From: Stieleria marina
Lineage (GTDB): Bacteria > Planctomycetota > Planctomycetia > Pirellulales > Pirellulaceae
Direction: 5' to 3'
Assembly: GCA_007741555.1 (NCBI GenBank)
Contig: CP036526.1
Location: forward strand, 5,456,001 to 5,520,000
Length of the DNA stretch: 64,000 nt
Both the position numbers and the translations under genes were made by a program. Shown in pieces: positions 8,310 through 17,939 of the stretch. The notes under the pieces are model-generated. The model saw nothing but the letters and a program-made list of their open reading frames with translations, was not told the origin of the DNA and searched no databases. Position 1 is the stretch's first letter, and every line of letters starts with the position of its first letter.

Positions 8310-8551
8310 CCCAATAACATCCTTGTTAGATGGGTTGTCCGTCATGCCAACACTTGCAGCAATCAGCGCTGCAAGACGGGTCATCGGGATGTTACTGATC
8401 CTACCAAGGTGACTCTCTAGACTTTTGGGGGTGATCCGCCGAACGATGCCGCTGGATTGCGCGATTAGAACGGTCATTACCAACGTAGCGACCAAACAGC
8501 TCACCGCTTGTACAGCAACGCTCTTCCCAAGCGGTCCTAACGCGTCCAACC

Positions 8552-9664
8552 TTAGAACGACAGAAGACCTCGTACCGCACCAACCGGAACAACTTGGTTG
8601 GTATTCGCACTCTCCAGCGCTGCGAAACACAACTCCAAGCCCTTGGTGTTATTCGCGGCGCTGTTCCACGGAGTGCGATTGTCTTGGATGGCACAAAGCA
8701 GTTCGGCCATCGTTCCCTGGAATCCGTTTTCGGTCCAGCATCCCGAAAGCGGCGCGACATAGCATCCGTTTTCCAAAAACACCTGCATCTCCGACTGCTC
8801 GTTCAGTCCGCGACCCCGGCAACGCAGCGTCCCCTTGGTTCCGACAATGGTGGTGACGTCTTCTTCACCTAGCCGCGTGTGTGCATTGAATGACATGCGC
8901 ACTTGCGCCGACGGATACTGGATGATTGCCGACGCGATCGCTGGTGGTTCAAAAGTCTGCTGTTCAAAACGTGTGGCTGTCGCAAAAACGCTCTCGGCTT
9001 TTTGGTCACCCATCAAGCAACCGGCGATGTCGAACCAATGAATCCCAAAATCGAACAGCACCAAGTGATGAATTTTCTCAAACGCTTCGTTCCCTGTGAT
9101 CCAAGTCTGATCCCACTGCAGCGAAAAATCGATCGACGTCACTTCGCCAATCAATCCTGACGCCACGGCTTGCTGCATGTAGCTGAAGTGCGGTGCCCAG
9201 CGACCATTTTGATTCACAGCCAGACGGACGTTTTGCCGTGCCGCCTGGGCAATCAGTTCGTCGCCAACGTCCAAATCTAATACGAATGGCTTTTGGCTTA
9301 AGACATGTTTGCCAGCGGCGATAGCTGCTTTGACAATCGGCACGCGATCAACTGGATGTGGCGTAACGTCGACAACTTCGATTTCGTCCCTGCCAATTAG
9401 CTCGCGATAGTCATTCACGGCGTCGGCTTGCGGAAAAAACTCGTCGCGGCGAGCCTGGGCCTTTTCAATGTTTCTATCGGCGATCACCGCGACATCGAAA
9501 CCGCACTCGCGATAGGCTTTCAGGTGAAACTCGCTCACTCCCCCAGCACCGATCAAACCGATTTTCGGCCGGTACGTCGTAGGCATCTTGGGCAAATAGT
9601 CGATCGACGGCGGCGCGATCGCGACCGTTTCTTTTACTGAACTCAATCCGTAGTCGTCTGACAT
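8552..9664 (-). CDS. Gfo/Idh/MocA family NAD(P)-dependent oxidoreductase
   Basis: A 370-residue cytoplasmic-type dehydrogenase with an N-terminal Rossmann fold (IGLIGAGGVSEFHLKAYREC, about 35-54) and the family motif in the form SQKP (about 123-126, usually EKP, whose Lys is catalytic). The C-terminal part has the alpha/beta domain with FDFGIHWFDIAG, where the His is the probable acid/base. Such enzymes oxidise or reduce sugars and inositols with NAD(P) and are greatly expanded in planctomycetes. There is no signal peptide; the 27 residues before the Rossmann fold are an extra N-terminal stretch, so a start at the internal Met 27 (MPTTYRPKIG) is possible. It is divergent from the giant dehydrogenase gene across 102 bases. 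The substrate is unknown. Confidence 0.9.
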   Translation of the reverse strand: MSDDYGLSSVKETVAIAPPSIDYLPKMPTTYRPKIGLIGAGGVSEFHLKAYRECGFDVAVIADRNIEKAQARRDEFFPQADAVNDYRELIGRDEIEVVDVTPHPVDRVPIVKAAIAAGKHVLSQKPFVLDLDVGDELIAQAARQNVRLAVNQNGRWAPHFSYMQQAVASGLIGEVTSIDFSLQWDQTWITGNEAFEKIHHLVLFDFGIHWFDIAGCLMGDQKAESVFATATRFEQQTFEPPAIASAIIQYPSAQVRMSFNAHTRLGEEDVTTIVGTKGTLRCRGRGLNEQSEMQVFLENGCYVAPLSGCWTENGFQGTMAELLCAIQDNRTPWNSAANNTKGLELCFAALESANTNQVVPVGAVRGLLSF

Positions 9665-9766
9665 TTGCCTGCTTCGTGTCCCGGTCGCACATGGAACCGC
9701 TTAGAATAGTCGTTTCAGCAACGGCCCGTCGGCCTCCCATGCGACTACTTTGACCGGAATAGCCAG

Positions 9767-12700
9767 ATGCAGCGGCACGTCCTTTCGTTTCTTGGCAGCC
9801 TCCTCATTGCGGGCGTGACTTTCGCGCAGCCGCCAGCACGAAAGACACGCCCGGCGCCGGTGCCAACGAATCCGCTGACGTATCTCGATCAGTATTCGGA
9901 TTCCTATTATCCGCACACGACTTTCCCCAAACTCACCACGCCGCAGTGGATCGGCGAACCGGGTGTCGATGCCGTCGTCACGCTCGGCATCGACGACATG
10001 CGGGACACAGCGAAGTACGAGGCCTACATCCGGCCAATCCTTGAACGACTGAAGCAAATCGATGGTCGCGCCGCGCTGAGCATCATGCCCTGCAAGGTCG
10101 CCCCCGACGATCCACAACTGCAAAGCTGGCTTGATGAAGGCGTCTCGATCGAAACGCATACGACCGATCACCCGTGCCCGTGTCTACAGGGCGGCGATTT
10201 TGCCAAGGCAAAAGCAACTTACGACTCGTGCGTCGACACGATGTTTTCCATTCCGGGCAACCATCCTGTCGCGTTTCGATTCCCTTGCATGGATTCTCTC
10301 AACACTCCCAGCCCGCGCGCGTTTGCCGAGATCATCAATCAAAAAACGCCCGCAGGAAATTTCCTGCAAGCCAGCACGTCAGTTGTCTGTGTGCTGAATT
10401 CGTCCGATCCCCAACTGCCAAAATCGCTGACGCTGAACACGGACGGAGGCGAACGATTCGAACGTTACATTCCCTTTCCGTCGTTCGTCAACAAAATCCA
10501 AAACTATCCCTACCCGTATCCTATCGGCAAACTCTGCTGGGAGTTTCCTTGCACGATCCCTGACGACTGGCAAGGACAGAATATTCAGCAACCGACCAAC
10601 CCTCGTACGGTCGACGACATGTTGGCGGCGATCGAAGCAACAGTGATCAAAAAAGGCATCGCCAATATTGTGTTTCATCCGTACGAATGGATTCGCAACG
10701 ACCAGATGGCTTCGTTGGTCGACCGAGTGGATCGCAAGTTCGGCAAGCGAGTCAAATTCCTGACGTTCAAAGAATGCGTGCAGCGACTGACTGACAACTT
10801 GTTGCTCGGCCAGAGCATTCGTGCAACCGACGGCGGAGACAATGGCGTTCGTTTGCTGGACTTGAATGACGATGGATTCTTGGACGTTTTGATCGGCAAC
10901 GAAAAATTGCAGATCGCACGCGTCTGGCAACCGAAAACCAAAACCTGGAAAGACCTTCCCCACGACATCCTGATCACTTCCGCCCCCAATGGCCCACAAG
11001 TCGCCCAGCAAGACACTGCCGGGACGAACCCCGATCCTACGCCTGCCAATCGCATCGACCACGGTGTTCGCTTTGGGAAAGATGGAGCCGGTAACACGAT
11101 CGCTTTTGTCAACAACGATGACGCTCAAGCGACATACGTTTTCACGGAATCCAAAGTCAAACAGACTCCGCTGCCAGCCGCCTTGGCCAAGATCAAAACC
11201 ACCGTCAACGGTATCGACCAAGGAGTGCGACTACGAGACATCAACGGTGATGGCATCTCGGAAATCTTGGTTGGTAATCCGTCAATGAAGTCCATTCTTC
11301 ACCGCACCGACAAAGGCGACTGGCAAAAACTGACGGACTTGCCGTTCGCCATTGTCACCGAAGACGGAGGTGACAACGCGGTGCGATTCGTTGATTTCGA
11401 TGGCGACCGATACGACGACATCATTGTTTCCAACGGCCACGAATCTGCTATCTGCCTCTACGATCCATCGCAGGACGCATTTGCAAATCCGGCCGAAAGT
11501 TCGGTCGACATTCCATTGATTGTCAGAGACGGAACAAACAACGGCGTCTGGTTTGCCGAAGGCCATCTTTGGGTTCAAAACGAAGACACGCATCGGATGC
11601 CCGACGGCGTCGACCGTCGTTCCTACGCCGAACTACTTGGCAAAACGCAGCCCAATCCGCGTTCTCCGGAACTGTCGCTTGATTCGATTCGGCTTCGGCC
11701 TGGATTTACGATCCAGCAAGTCGCGGCTGAACCGCTGGTCATGGATCCCGTCGCAATCGATTTCGGCCCCGACGGAAAACTATGGGTCGTCGAAATGGCG
11801 GACTACCCGCTTGGCATGGACGACAAAGGCAAGCCCGGCGGACGAGTCCGTTACTTGACGGACAATGATGGCGATGGAATTTACGACCAGTCAACTTTGT
11901 TCCTGGACAACATCCCATTTCCGACCGGCGTGATCGCCTGGAAAGATGGCGTGATCGTTTCCGCCGCGCCAACTATTTTCTTCGCCGCTGATCGTGATGG
12001 AGACGGAAAGGCCGAAGTCCGCGAAGAACTCTACCGCGGTTTCACGCAAGGAAACCAACAACATTTAGTCAACGGATTCGAACGAGGCCTGGACAATTGG
12101 CTGTACTTGGCCAACGGAGATAGCGGCGGCGTCGTGAAGTCGGTCAAAACGAACAAGGAGATCGACATTCGCGGACAAGACCTCCGCATCCGTCCCGGCG
12201 ATGGTTCGCTGGACGCCCAAGCCGGACGCACGCAGTTTGGTCGGCACCGTGATGACCATGGCAACTGGTTTGGCTGCAGCAATCCGTTGCCGCTGCGGCA
12301 TTATGTTTTGGCAGACCACTATATGCGTCGCAATATTCACGTTGCCCCACCGTCGGCCAGCAACGACATCGCACGGGTCGACAACACGCAAGTTTTTCCT
12401 ATCTCGCGGATCTTGAGTCACTGGTCTGGCTACAAACCGCCAGCGCCCGGCACAGGCCACAAATTCACGTCGGCATGCAGCACGTCCATCTATCGCGACG
12501 TTTTGCTGGGCGAAGACTTTGCCGACAACACGTTTACCTGCGAACCGGTGCACAATGTGGTCCATCGCCGCAAGTTGATTCGTGACGGAGTCACCTTTCG
12601 CAGCGAGCGACCGGCCGACGAAAGCGATCGCGAATTCCTGGCATCGACTGACAGTTGGTTTCGGCCTGCGACCGTCACGACAGGCCCAGACGGCGCGATT

Positions 12701-14464
12701 TGGGTCGTAGACATGTACCGTCTGGTACTGGAACACCCTGAGTGGATTGACGACAAACGCGAAAAAGAACTTTTCCTTCGATCCGGCCACGACCGTGGAC
12801 GGATCTACCGCGTCTTTCCATCAGACGCCGCACCACGACAGATCCCCAAACTAAGCGAATCGACGACCGACGAATTGATCCAACAGCTTGCGTCTCCCAA
12901 CGGACGCACACGTGACCTTGCACAGACGTTGTTGATCGATCAACACGATCCGGCAGCCACACCCAAGCTACGAAACATGGCCGCCAAATCACCCAGCGGC
13001 TTGGGCAGACTGCACGCTCTTTGCACACTTGATGGGCTCGGCCTGATCCAAACAGACGATCTTGAAACAGCGTTAAACGACGCTCACGCCACCGTTCGCC
13101 GGCACGCAATCCGACTTTGTGAACCGTTCGTTTCGAACGACAACCAAACGGCGACAGAGATGTTGATCGCGATGGAAGAATGCATTGCCGACGAACCACA
13201 AGTCCGCCTTCAACTGGCGTATTCCTTGGGCGTCTGCAAGTCGTTGCTAGCGACACGCATGCTTGAAAAACTCGCCGCGGCCGACCTGGACGACACCTAC
13301 TTGCGAGGTGCGGTAATGAGTTCCCTGCACGACGAGAACTTCGCGGACTTCTTCGAAGCAGTGTTCCGACACCAGGGCCTAGCAGATCAGTACGGCTCGA
13401 CATTGATCGACATGGCCGCGCGTCTGGGGCGAGTTGAGTTGGTCAAAAAAAGTTTCGTCGAACTCATGGACAAATTCGACGCCAAGAATCCAAGCGAGGT
13501 CGATTTCTTGAAGCTCGCCGCGTTCTTTCGACTCAATCAACAGAATGGGGAATTGCTCGGTATATCTGCAAAATCCGAACGAAAGAAGATCGTTTACGAT
13601 TCGTGGTGGTTAGTGAGGTCGCCAAGGTTTACCGCCGCTCATCGTGCTGCCGTAATTGATCTGGCTGCTCCGTTTTTTCTCGACGCCCCCTCCTTCACTG
13701 ATGATCTGCATGCGTGTTTGTCTGCCAAAGAACCGACTCAAGTTCAACTTGCAGCCGCCAAAGTGATTGTTGCGAAGACTCCACACACAATCTTTCAACA
13801 TTTCCCGGAGTTCAGCCCTTTGATCCGCGGTGAAGTAATCGAGTTACTTCTTGCACGCGAAAAGACAGCCTTGTTGTTGGCCCAACGCATCGAAGAGGGG
13901 GAGGTCTACCGATCCGAAATCAGCCTGCAAGCACGCAAACGATTGACTGAACATCCAAGCGAAAAGGTGCGCAAAATCGCTCAAACACTGTGGCATGATT
14001 CACCGACGACCGGCGTCAAATCCATTCTCGCTCGCTATGCCGATTCGTCTGCGAAAAGGGGGGACGTCACTGAAGGCCTGAAAATATTCAACACGCAATG
14101 TGCCGCATGTCACAAAGTACGCGGAACGGGTTTCGCTGTCGGCCCCGATCTATCGGCGATAAAGAACCGTTCCCCCGAAGCCATGTTGACTGCGATCCTT
14201 GATCCCGGTGCAGCAGTCGAAGACAAATTCCGCAGCTACAATCTGCTAACGGACGACGGAACTGTCCACACAGGATTTGTCGCCAGGGAGACAGGCACAT
14301 CGCTCACATTGCGAATGCAGCAGGGAAAAGAAGTCACGTTGTTGCGAGACGAAATTGAGCAGATGACGGCCACGGGTAAGTCGTTGATGCCCGAGGGATT
14401 GGAAAAGGTCATTTCGCCAGAAGACATGAACCATCTGCTGGCGTTTCTTGCCGAGATTCGATAG
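9767..14464 (+). CDS. Giant secreted fusion: deacetylase-like, FG-GAP, membrane-bound dehydrogenase and cytochrome c domains
   Basis: A 1565-residue exported protein. The signal peptide ends at TFA-QPPA (about 20). Residues 60-345 resemble a NodB-type polysaccharide deacetylase: VVTLGIDDMRD with Asp 76/77, HTTDHP with His 131 and 135, and FRFP (170-173). Residues 350-630 hold FG-GAP/VCBS-type calcium loops (DLNDDGFLDVLIG, DINGDGISEILVG, DFDGDRYDDIIV). Residues about 640-1010 are the planctomycete membrane-bound-dehydrogenase propeller. Helical HEAT-like repeats follow to about 1400. The C-terminus is a PVC-type cytochrome c domain with heme motif CAACH at 1445-1449 and a late Met (SLMPEGLE). 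It probably oxidises a sugar or alcohol in the periplasm and passes electrons to its heme. The N-terminal deacetylase-like fusion is unusual for this class. Confidence 0.88.
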   Translation: MQRHVLSFLGSLLIAGVTFAQPPARKTRPAPVPTNPLTYLDQYSDSYYPHTTFPKLTTPQWIGEPGVDAVVTLGIDDMRDTAKYEAYIRPILERLKQIDGRAALSIMPCKVAPDDPQLQSWLDEGVSIETHTTDHPCPCLQGGDFAKAKATYDSCVDTMFSIPGNHPVAFRFPCMDSLNTPSPRAFAEIINQKTPAGNFLQASTSVVCVLNSSDPQLPKSLTLNTDGGERFERYIPFPSFVNKIQNYPYPYPIGKLCWEFPCTIPDDWQGQNIQQPTNPRTVDDMLAAIEATVIKKGIANIVFHPYEWIRNDQMASLVDRVDRKFGKRVKFLTFKECVQRLTDNLLLGQSIRATDGGDNGVRLLDLNDDGFLDVLIGNEKLQIARVWQPKTKTWKDLPHDILITSAPNGPQVAQQDTAGTNPDPTPANRIDHGVRFGKDGAGNTIAFVNNDDAQATYVFTESKVKQTPLPAALAKIKTTVNGIDQGVRLRDINGDGISEILVGNPSMKSILHRTDKGDWQKLTDLPFAIVTEDGGDNAVRFVDFDGDRYDDIIVSNGHESAICLYDPSQDAFANPAESSVDIPLIVRDGTNNGVWFAEGHLWVQNEDTHRMPDGVDRRSYAELLGKTQPNPRSPELSLDSIRLRPGFTIQQVAAEPLVMDPVAIDFGPDGKLWVVEMADYPLGMDDKGKPGGRVRYLTDNDGDGIYDQSTLFLDNIPFPTGVIAWKDGVIVSAAPTIFFAADRDGDGKAEVREELYRGFTQGNQQHLVNGFERGLDNWLYLANGDSGGVVKSVKTNKEIDIRGQDLRIRPGDGSLDAQAGRTQFGRHRDDHGNWFGCSNPLPLRHYVLADHYMRRNIHVAPPSASNDIARVDNTQVFPISRILSHWSGYKPPAPGTGHKFTSACSTSIYRDVLLGEDFADNTFTCEPVHNVVHRRKLIRDGVTFRSERPADESDREFLASTDSWFRPATVTTGPDGAIWVVDMYRLVLEHPEWIDDKREKELFLRSGHDRGRIYRVFPSDAAPRQIPKLSESTTDELIQQLASPNGRTRDLAQTLLIDQHDPAATPKLRNMAAKSPSGLGRLHALCTLDGLGLIQTDDLETALNDAHATVRRHAIRLCEPFVSNDNQTATEMLIAMEECIADEPQVRLQLAYSLGVCKSLLATRMLEKLAAADLDDTYLRGAVMSSLHDENFADFFEAVFRHQGLADQYGSTLIDMAARLGRVELVKKSFVELMDKFDAKNPSEVDFLKLAAFFRLNQQNGELLGISAKSERKKIVYDSWWLVRSPRFTAAHRAAVIDLAAPFFLDAPSFTDDLHACLSAKEPTQVQLAAAKVIVAKTPHTIFQHFPEFSPLIRGEVIELLLAREKTALLLAQRIEEGEVYRSEISLQARKRLTEHPSEKVRKIAQTLWHDSPTTGVKSILARYADSSAKRGDVTEGLKIFNTQCAACHKVRGTGFAVGPDLSAIKNRSPEAMLTAILDPGAAVEDKFRSYNLLTDDGTVHTGFVARETGTSLTLRMQQGKEVTLLRDEIEQMTATGKSLMPEGLEKVISPEDMNHLLAFLAEIR

Positions 14465-14522
14465 CGGTAGTATTCGTTTTAGTCATTGCCTGTAACCGCT
14501 CCACGGACTCAAAAGCGTTGCC

Positions 14523-15194
14523 ATGCCCAAACCACCGCTAACCTTGCAGTCGTTGGCCACCGAAGCAAAGCGGTTCGCTCAACAACATGCCGAAATTTCC
14601 GAAGCAAGCTTGTACGGTGTGACGGATGGAAAGGCGATCGGGACTTATATCGAGCGGCGTCTGCATGCTTTTCTGTCGCAAAACTACAACCACCAACCAG
14701 GCTCGTCGGCACGGGGACGGGATCTCCCGGAAGTCAACGCCGACATCAAATTCACGCATGTTCGGCAACCGCAGTCATCGTGCCCGTTCAAGTCCGCGGC
14801 TCAAAAGATTTACGGGCTGGGATATTCGCTGCTTGTTTTCGTCTACGACAAACAAGACGACGACGATGCCAACTTGGGCACGCTCCAAATATTGCACGGC
14901 GTGCTGGTCGACAAATCACGGACAGCCGATTTCCAAACCACGACCGGCCTGCGAGACTTAGTGGCTCACAATGCGACGATCGACGACATCTTGGCCTTCT
15001 TTGCTGCGAGACGATTGCCGGTTGACGACATCAGCGGCCGTGCCCTGGCGCAGAGAGTTTTGGACAACCCGCCCGAGCTTGGCTATTTGACGATTTCCAA
15101 TGCCCTCCAGTGGCGACTGCAATACGGACGCGTCGTGGACCAAGCAGGCAAAGTCGACGGATTGTCAGATTTGGTGGACGCCCGAGCAAAGTAG
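14523..15194 (+). CDS. Putative Type II restriction endonuclease
   Basis: A 223-residue cytoplasmic protein with a PD-(D/E)XK-like core: Asp 67 in GRDLPEVNADIK, then Asp 74 and Lys 76 as the D-X-K half, with Glu 44 (TYIERR) as a possible further metal ligand. The following QPQSSCPFKSAAQKIYGLGY and the hydrophobic strand SLLVFVYDK fit the conserved core of a family I associate with Type II endonucleases. The gene is 15 bases upstream of an N6-adenine methyltransferase gene on the same strand, the classic restriction-modification layout, which is the strongest evidence. No control (C) protein gene is seen. The recognition sequence cannot be predicted. It starts at ATG 14523, 58 bases after the preceding gene. 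Confidence 0.8.
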   Translation: MPKPPLTLQSLATEAKRFAQQHAEISEASLYGVTDGKAIGTYIERRLHAFLSQNYNHQPGSSARGRDLPEVNADIKFTHVRQPQSSCPFKSAAQKIYGLGYSLLVFVYDKQDDDDANLGTLQILHGVLVDKSRTADFQTTTGLRDLVAHNATIDDILAFFAARRLPVDDISGRALAQRVLDNPPELGYLTISNALQWRLQYGRVVDQAGKVDGLSDLVDARAK

Positions 15195-15209
15195 CCTTGT
15201 AGCAAACGC

Positions 15210-16718
15210 ATGAAGCATTCATCCGACAAAATCGCGTTTGGCGACTTCCAAACGCCGCACGAACTGGCGCAAAAATGCTGCCAAGTCGCTGCGCAGCAAT
15301 TTGGCCTCGTCGATGTCGTCATTGAACCCACCTGTGGGCACGGGACCTTTGTCACCGCGGCGGCAAGCACGTTTCCTGGTAGCCAAATCGTTGGATACGA
15401 AATCAACGACCTGTACCGTCAGCGGGCACGACGGGCGGTCAACAAAGAGACGACAGCCAAAGCCACGACGTCGATTCGAAAACAAGATTTCTTTGCAGCC
15501 GACTGGCAACGCAACCGCGACCAACACGACGGCAGCGTTCTCTTTTTGGGCAATCCGCCTTGGGTGACGAATTCGCAACTGGGTGTCTTGGAAAACAAAA
15601 ATCTGCCCACAAAAAGCAACGTCGAATCGATTCGCGGCATCGATGCAATGACGGGCCGATCCAATTTTGACATTTCCGAATCGATCCTGCAAACGCTGCT
15701 GACGGTCATGCGCCCCGGCCAAGACCATTTGGCGATGTTGGTGAAAACGGCGACAGCGCGAAAAGTCCTGCGAATGCAGTGGCAAAGCGGCGCCGCGTTT
15801 TCGCACGCCAGTTTGCGATCGATCGACGCCAAAAAACACTTCGACGTGAATGTCGACGCCTGCTTGTTGATGCTTTCCCCCGGCAAGCCACAAAGATCCA
15901 AGGTACACGTCTGTCATCAGTCAACAAGCGTCGACAAAAAGCCCACCGCGATCGCAATGGGATGGCATGACGGTCAACTGGTTGCAAACCCAAACGACGC
16001 CCGAGCCACGGATTTCTTGTTTCGCGCCAATGCGATGGCGTGGCGGAGTGGTGTGAAGCACGATGTCAGCCGAGTGTTGGAATTGCGAGAAATCGATGGG
16101 CAGCTTTTTCGACAAGACGGCGAACCGGTTGAAATCGAACGCGACCAGGTTTATCCGCTGGCGAAGGGCGCCGACGTGGCCAACAATCGAACCAAATGCC
16201 CCGAGCGGCGATTGCTGGTGACTCAACATTGCATGAGCGAATCCACCGCCCAGCTCCAGGGTCGCCTGCCGGCCACCGATCGCTACTTGCAGCAAAACCG
16301 CGAGGCATTCGATAATCGCAAATCATCGATTTATCGCAACCGCGATCCGTTCGCTCTGTTTGGAATTGGTGAATACACATTCGCCCCGTGGAAAGTCGCG
16401 ATCTGCGGTCTGTACAAACGTCTTCAGTTCACACTCCTTGGTCCGATAAAAGGCCGAGCCGTGGTCGTCGACGACACCAGCTACACGCTAGGTTTCCAGA
16501 CAAAACGCCAAGCCAAGCTGGTGCACGAATTGCTGACATCCGCCGAAGCGACCAGTTTCTTTCAGGCAAGAATCTTCTGGGATGCGAAACGCCCGATCAA
16601 TGCACAAACGTTGAGGAGTTTGGACCTGGAGTCGCTTGCAAAACACTTAGGTCGCACACGGCAGTGGGAAGAAGTTTTCCCGCGGCCAACCGAGCAGGGT
16701 TTGGCTTTGGTAGACTAA
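15210..16718 (+). CDS. Type II DNA adenine methyltransferase
   Basis: A 502-residue S-adenosylmethionine-dependent methyltransferase with motif I EPTCGHGTF (39-47) and the catalytic motif IV NPPW (115-118). Motif I precedes motif IV, as in the gamma class of amino-methyltransferases, so the product is predicted to be N6-methyladenine. The N-terminal FGDFQTPHELA is the usual motif X region of stand-alone gamma enzymes. The C-terminal 280 residues should contain the target-recognition domain; they include a segment (FGIGEYTFAPWKVAICGLYK, 352-371) seen in other such enzymes. It would protect the host from the endonuclease encoded 15 bases upstream. No frameshift is present and base composition is like its neighbours, so the pair appears intact. 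Confidence 0.9.
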   Translation: MKHSSDKIAFGDFQTPHELAQKCCQVAAQQFGLVDVVIEPTCGHGTFVTAAASTFPGSQIVGYEINDLYRQRARRAVNKETTAKATTSIRKQDFFAADWQRNRDQHDGSVLFLGNPPWVTNSQLGVLENKNLPTKSNVESIRGIDAMTGRSNFDISESILQTLLTVMRPGQDHLAMLVKTATARKVLRMQWQSGAAFSHASLRSIDAKKHFDVNVDACLLMLSPGKPQRSKVHVCHQSTSVDKKPTAIAMGWHDGQLVANPNDARATDFLFRANAMAWRSGVKHDVSRVLELREIDGQLFRQDGEPVEIERDQVYPLAKGADVANNRTKCPERRLLVTQHCMSESTAQLQGRLPATDRYLQQNREAFDNRKSSIYRNRDPFALFGIGEYTFAPWKVAICGLYKRLQFTLLGPIKGRAVVVDDTSYTLGFQTKRQAKLVHELLTSAEATSFFQARIFWDAKRPINAQTLRSLDLESLAKHLGRTRQWEEVFPRPTEQGLALVD

Positions 16719-16817
16719 CCGACAGTGCAAGTGAGATCGTTGCAAACTGAAACAGCACGGTCGCGAGCGCCATTTGCGGTTCGCTTTTTGTTCTCCGGTT
16801 TCCAAAGGAATCCACCC

Positions 16818-17918
16818 ATGCGATTGTTCATGCTCTGCCCCCTCGTCGCGGCGGTTGTCGCAAGTACTGTTTGCCCTACCAGCCGATCGTCGGCAGCGGA
16901 AGTTTACGGACTTGATCCAGGTCCGGTTGAATTGCAGTCGGTCGGCCCAATGATTTTTGGACCGTCCAATGTGCTGTTCATCGGCGACCCCAAAGCTGCC
17001 AAAGTCTACGCTCTCAATACCGAAGACTCCGGCAAGTCATCGGGAGAATACGACATCGCCGACATCACGTCCAAGGTGGCGACCGCTCTGAATGTCGACC
17101 AAGCCGCCATCGTCGACTTGGCCGTCAATCCTGAAACCCGCAACGCCTACGTCGGCATCAATGCTGGCGGTAAAGGCCACTTGGCTCGCATCGCGCCCGA
17201 CGGCACCGTGACGCGATTGAACTTGGACAAAATTGGCCACGCGATCGCCAACTTGCCGAATCCCCCCGAAGACAAAGTGGTCAAACGAGGGCGACGTTCA
17301 TCCAACCCGCGTGACAACTGCATCACCGACATTGCCTACAACGACGGAAAAGTCATCGTCGCTGGTTTGTCGGCCGACGAAGCCCCCAGCGCGGTTCGTG
17401 AATTCGAGTTTCCGTTTCGTGAAGAAGCCGAAGGGATTCAGGTCGAAATTTATCACGCGGCTCATGGACGCGACGAATCCAATGCAGCGATCCAAGCGTT
17501 TGTGCCGTTCAACATCGGTGGCGAACCAAACTTGCTGGCCGGATTCACTTGCACGCCCCTTGTGAAAATCCCCATCGCCAAAATCGGCAGCAGCGAAAAA
17601 GTAAAGGGCACGACGCTGGCTGAACTTGGCAACCGCAATCGTCCCTTGGACATGATCGTCTACTCGAAAGACGGCGAAGATTTCCTACTGATGGCCAACA
17701 GCGCTCGCGGCGTGATGAAAATCAGTACGGGCGACTTGGAACGCGACTCAGGCTTGACCGAAAAAGTCTCCGGCGGTGGATCGGCCGGACAAGACTACGA
17801 AACCATTGCGTCGCTGAAAGACGTCGTTCAATTGGACAAAATCGATGATGGGCACGCTTTGGTGATGATCCAAAGCGACAACGGCCCCGCTTCCCTTAAA
17901 ACAATCGATCTGCCGTAG
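16818..17918 (+). CDS. Secreted propeller-like protein of unknown function
   Basis: A 366-residue exported protein with a signal peptide (LFMLCPLVAAVVASTVCPTS, ending near SSAAEVYG). The body has repeated segments such as DLAVNPETRNAYVGINAGGK and DIAYNDGKVIVAGLS, which suggest beta-propeller blades, but no named family is evident. I chose ATG 16818 over an earlier in-frame start at 16725 because AAAGGA (16804-16809) lies eight bases upstream and a signal peptide starts there. It is convergent with the VWA lipoprotein gene, with only 21 bases between stop codons. It is probably periplasmic. No catalytic motif or heme site is visible. Confidence 0.72.
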   Translation: MRLFMLCPLVAAVVASTVCPTSRSSAAEVYGLDPGPVELQSVGPMIFGPSNVLFIGDPKAAKVYALNTEDSGKSSGEYDIADITSKVATALNVDQAAIVDLAVNPETRNAYVGINAGGKGHLARIAPDGTVTRLNLDKIGHAIANLPNPPEDKVVKRGRRSSNPRDNCITDIAYNDGKVIVAGLSADEAPSAVREFEFPFREEAEGIQVEIYHAAHGRDESNAAIQAFVPFNIGGEPNLLAGFTCTPLVKIPIAKIGSSEKVKGTTLAELGNRNRPLDMIVYSKDGEDFLLMANSARGVMKISTGDLERDSGLTEKVSGGGSAGQDYETIASLKDVVQLDKIDDGHALVMIQSDNGPASLKTIDLP

Positions 17919-17939
17919 TCGAGCGGTTTATGGATCGGG

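Noticed and set aside
8310-8630. N-terminal extension of the autotransporter-like protein to 8630
   Set aside because: It overlaps the neighbouring oxidoreductase end, and ATG 8309 with AAGGA upstream leads directly to a basic signal peptide.
10379-11221. 280-codon minus-strand frame inside the giant dehydrogenase gene
   Set aside because: It is antisense to the FG-GAP region and lacks any recognisable domain.
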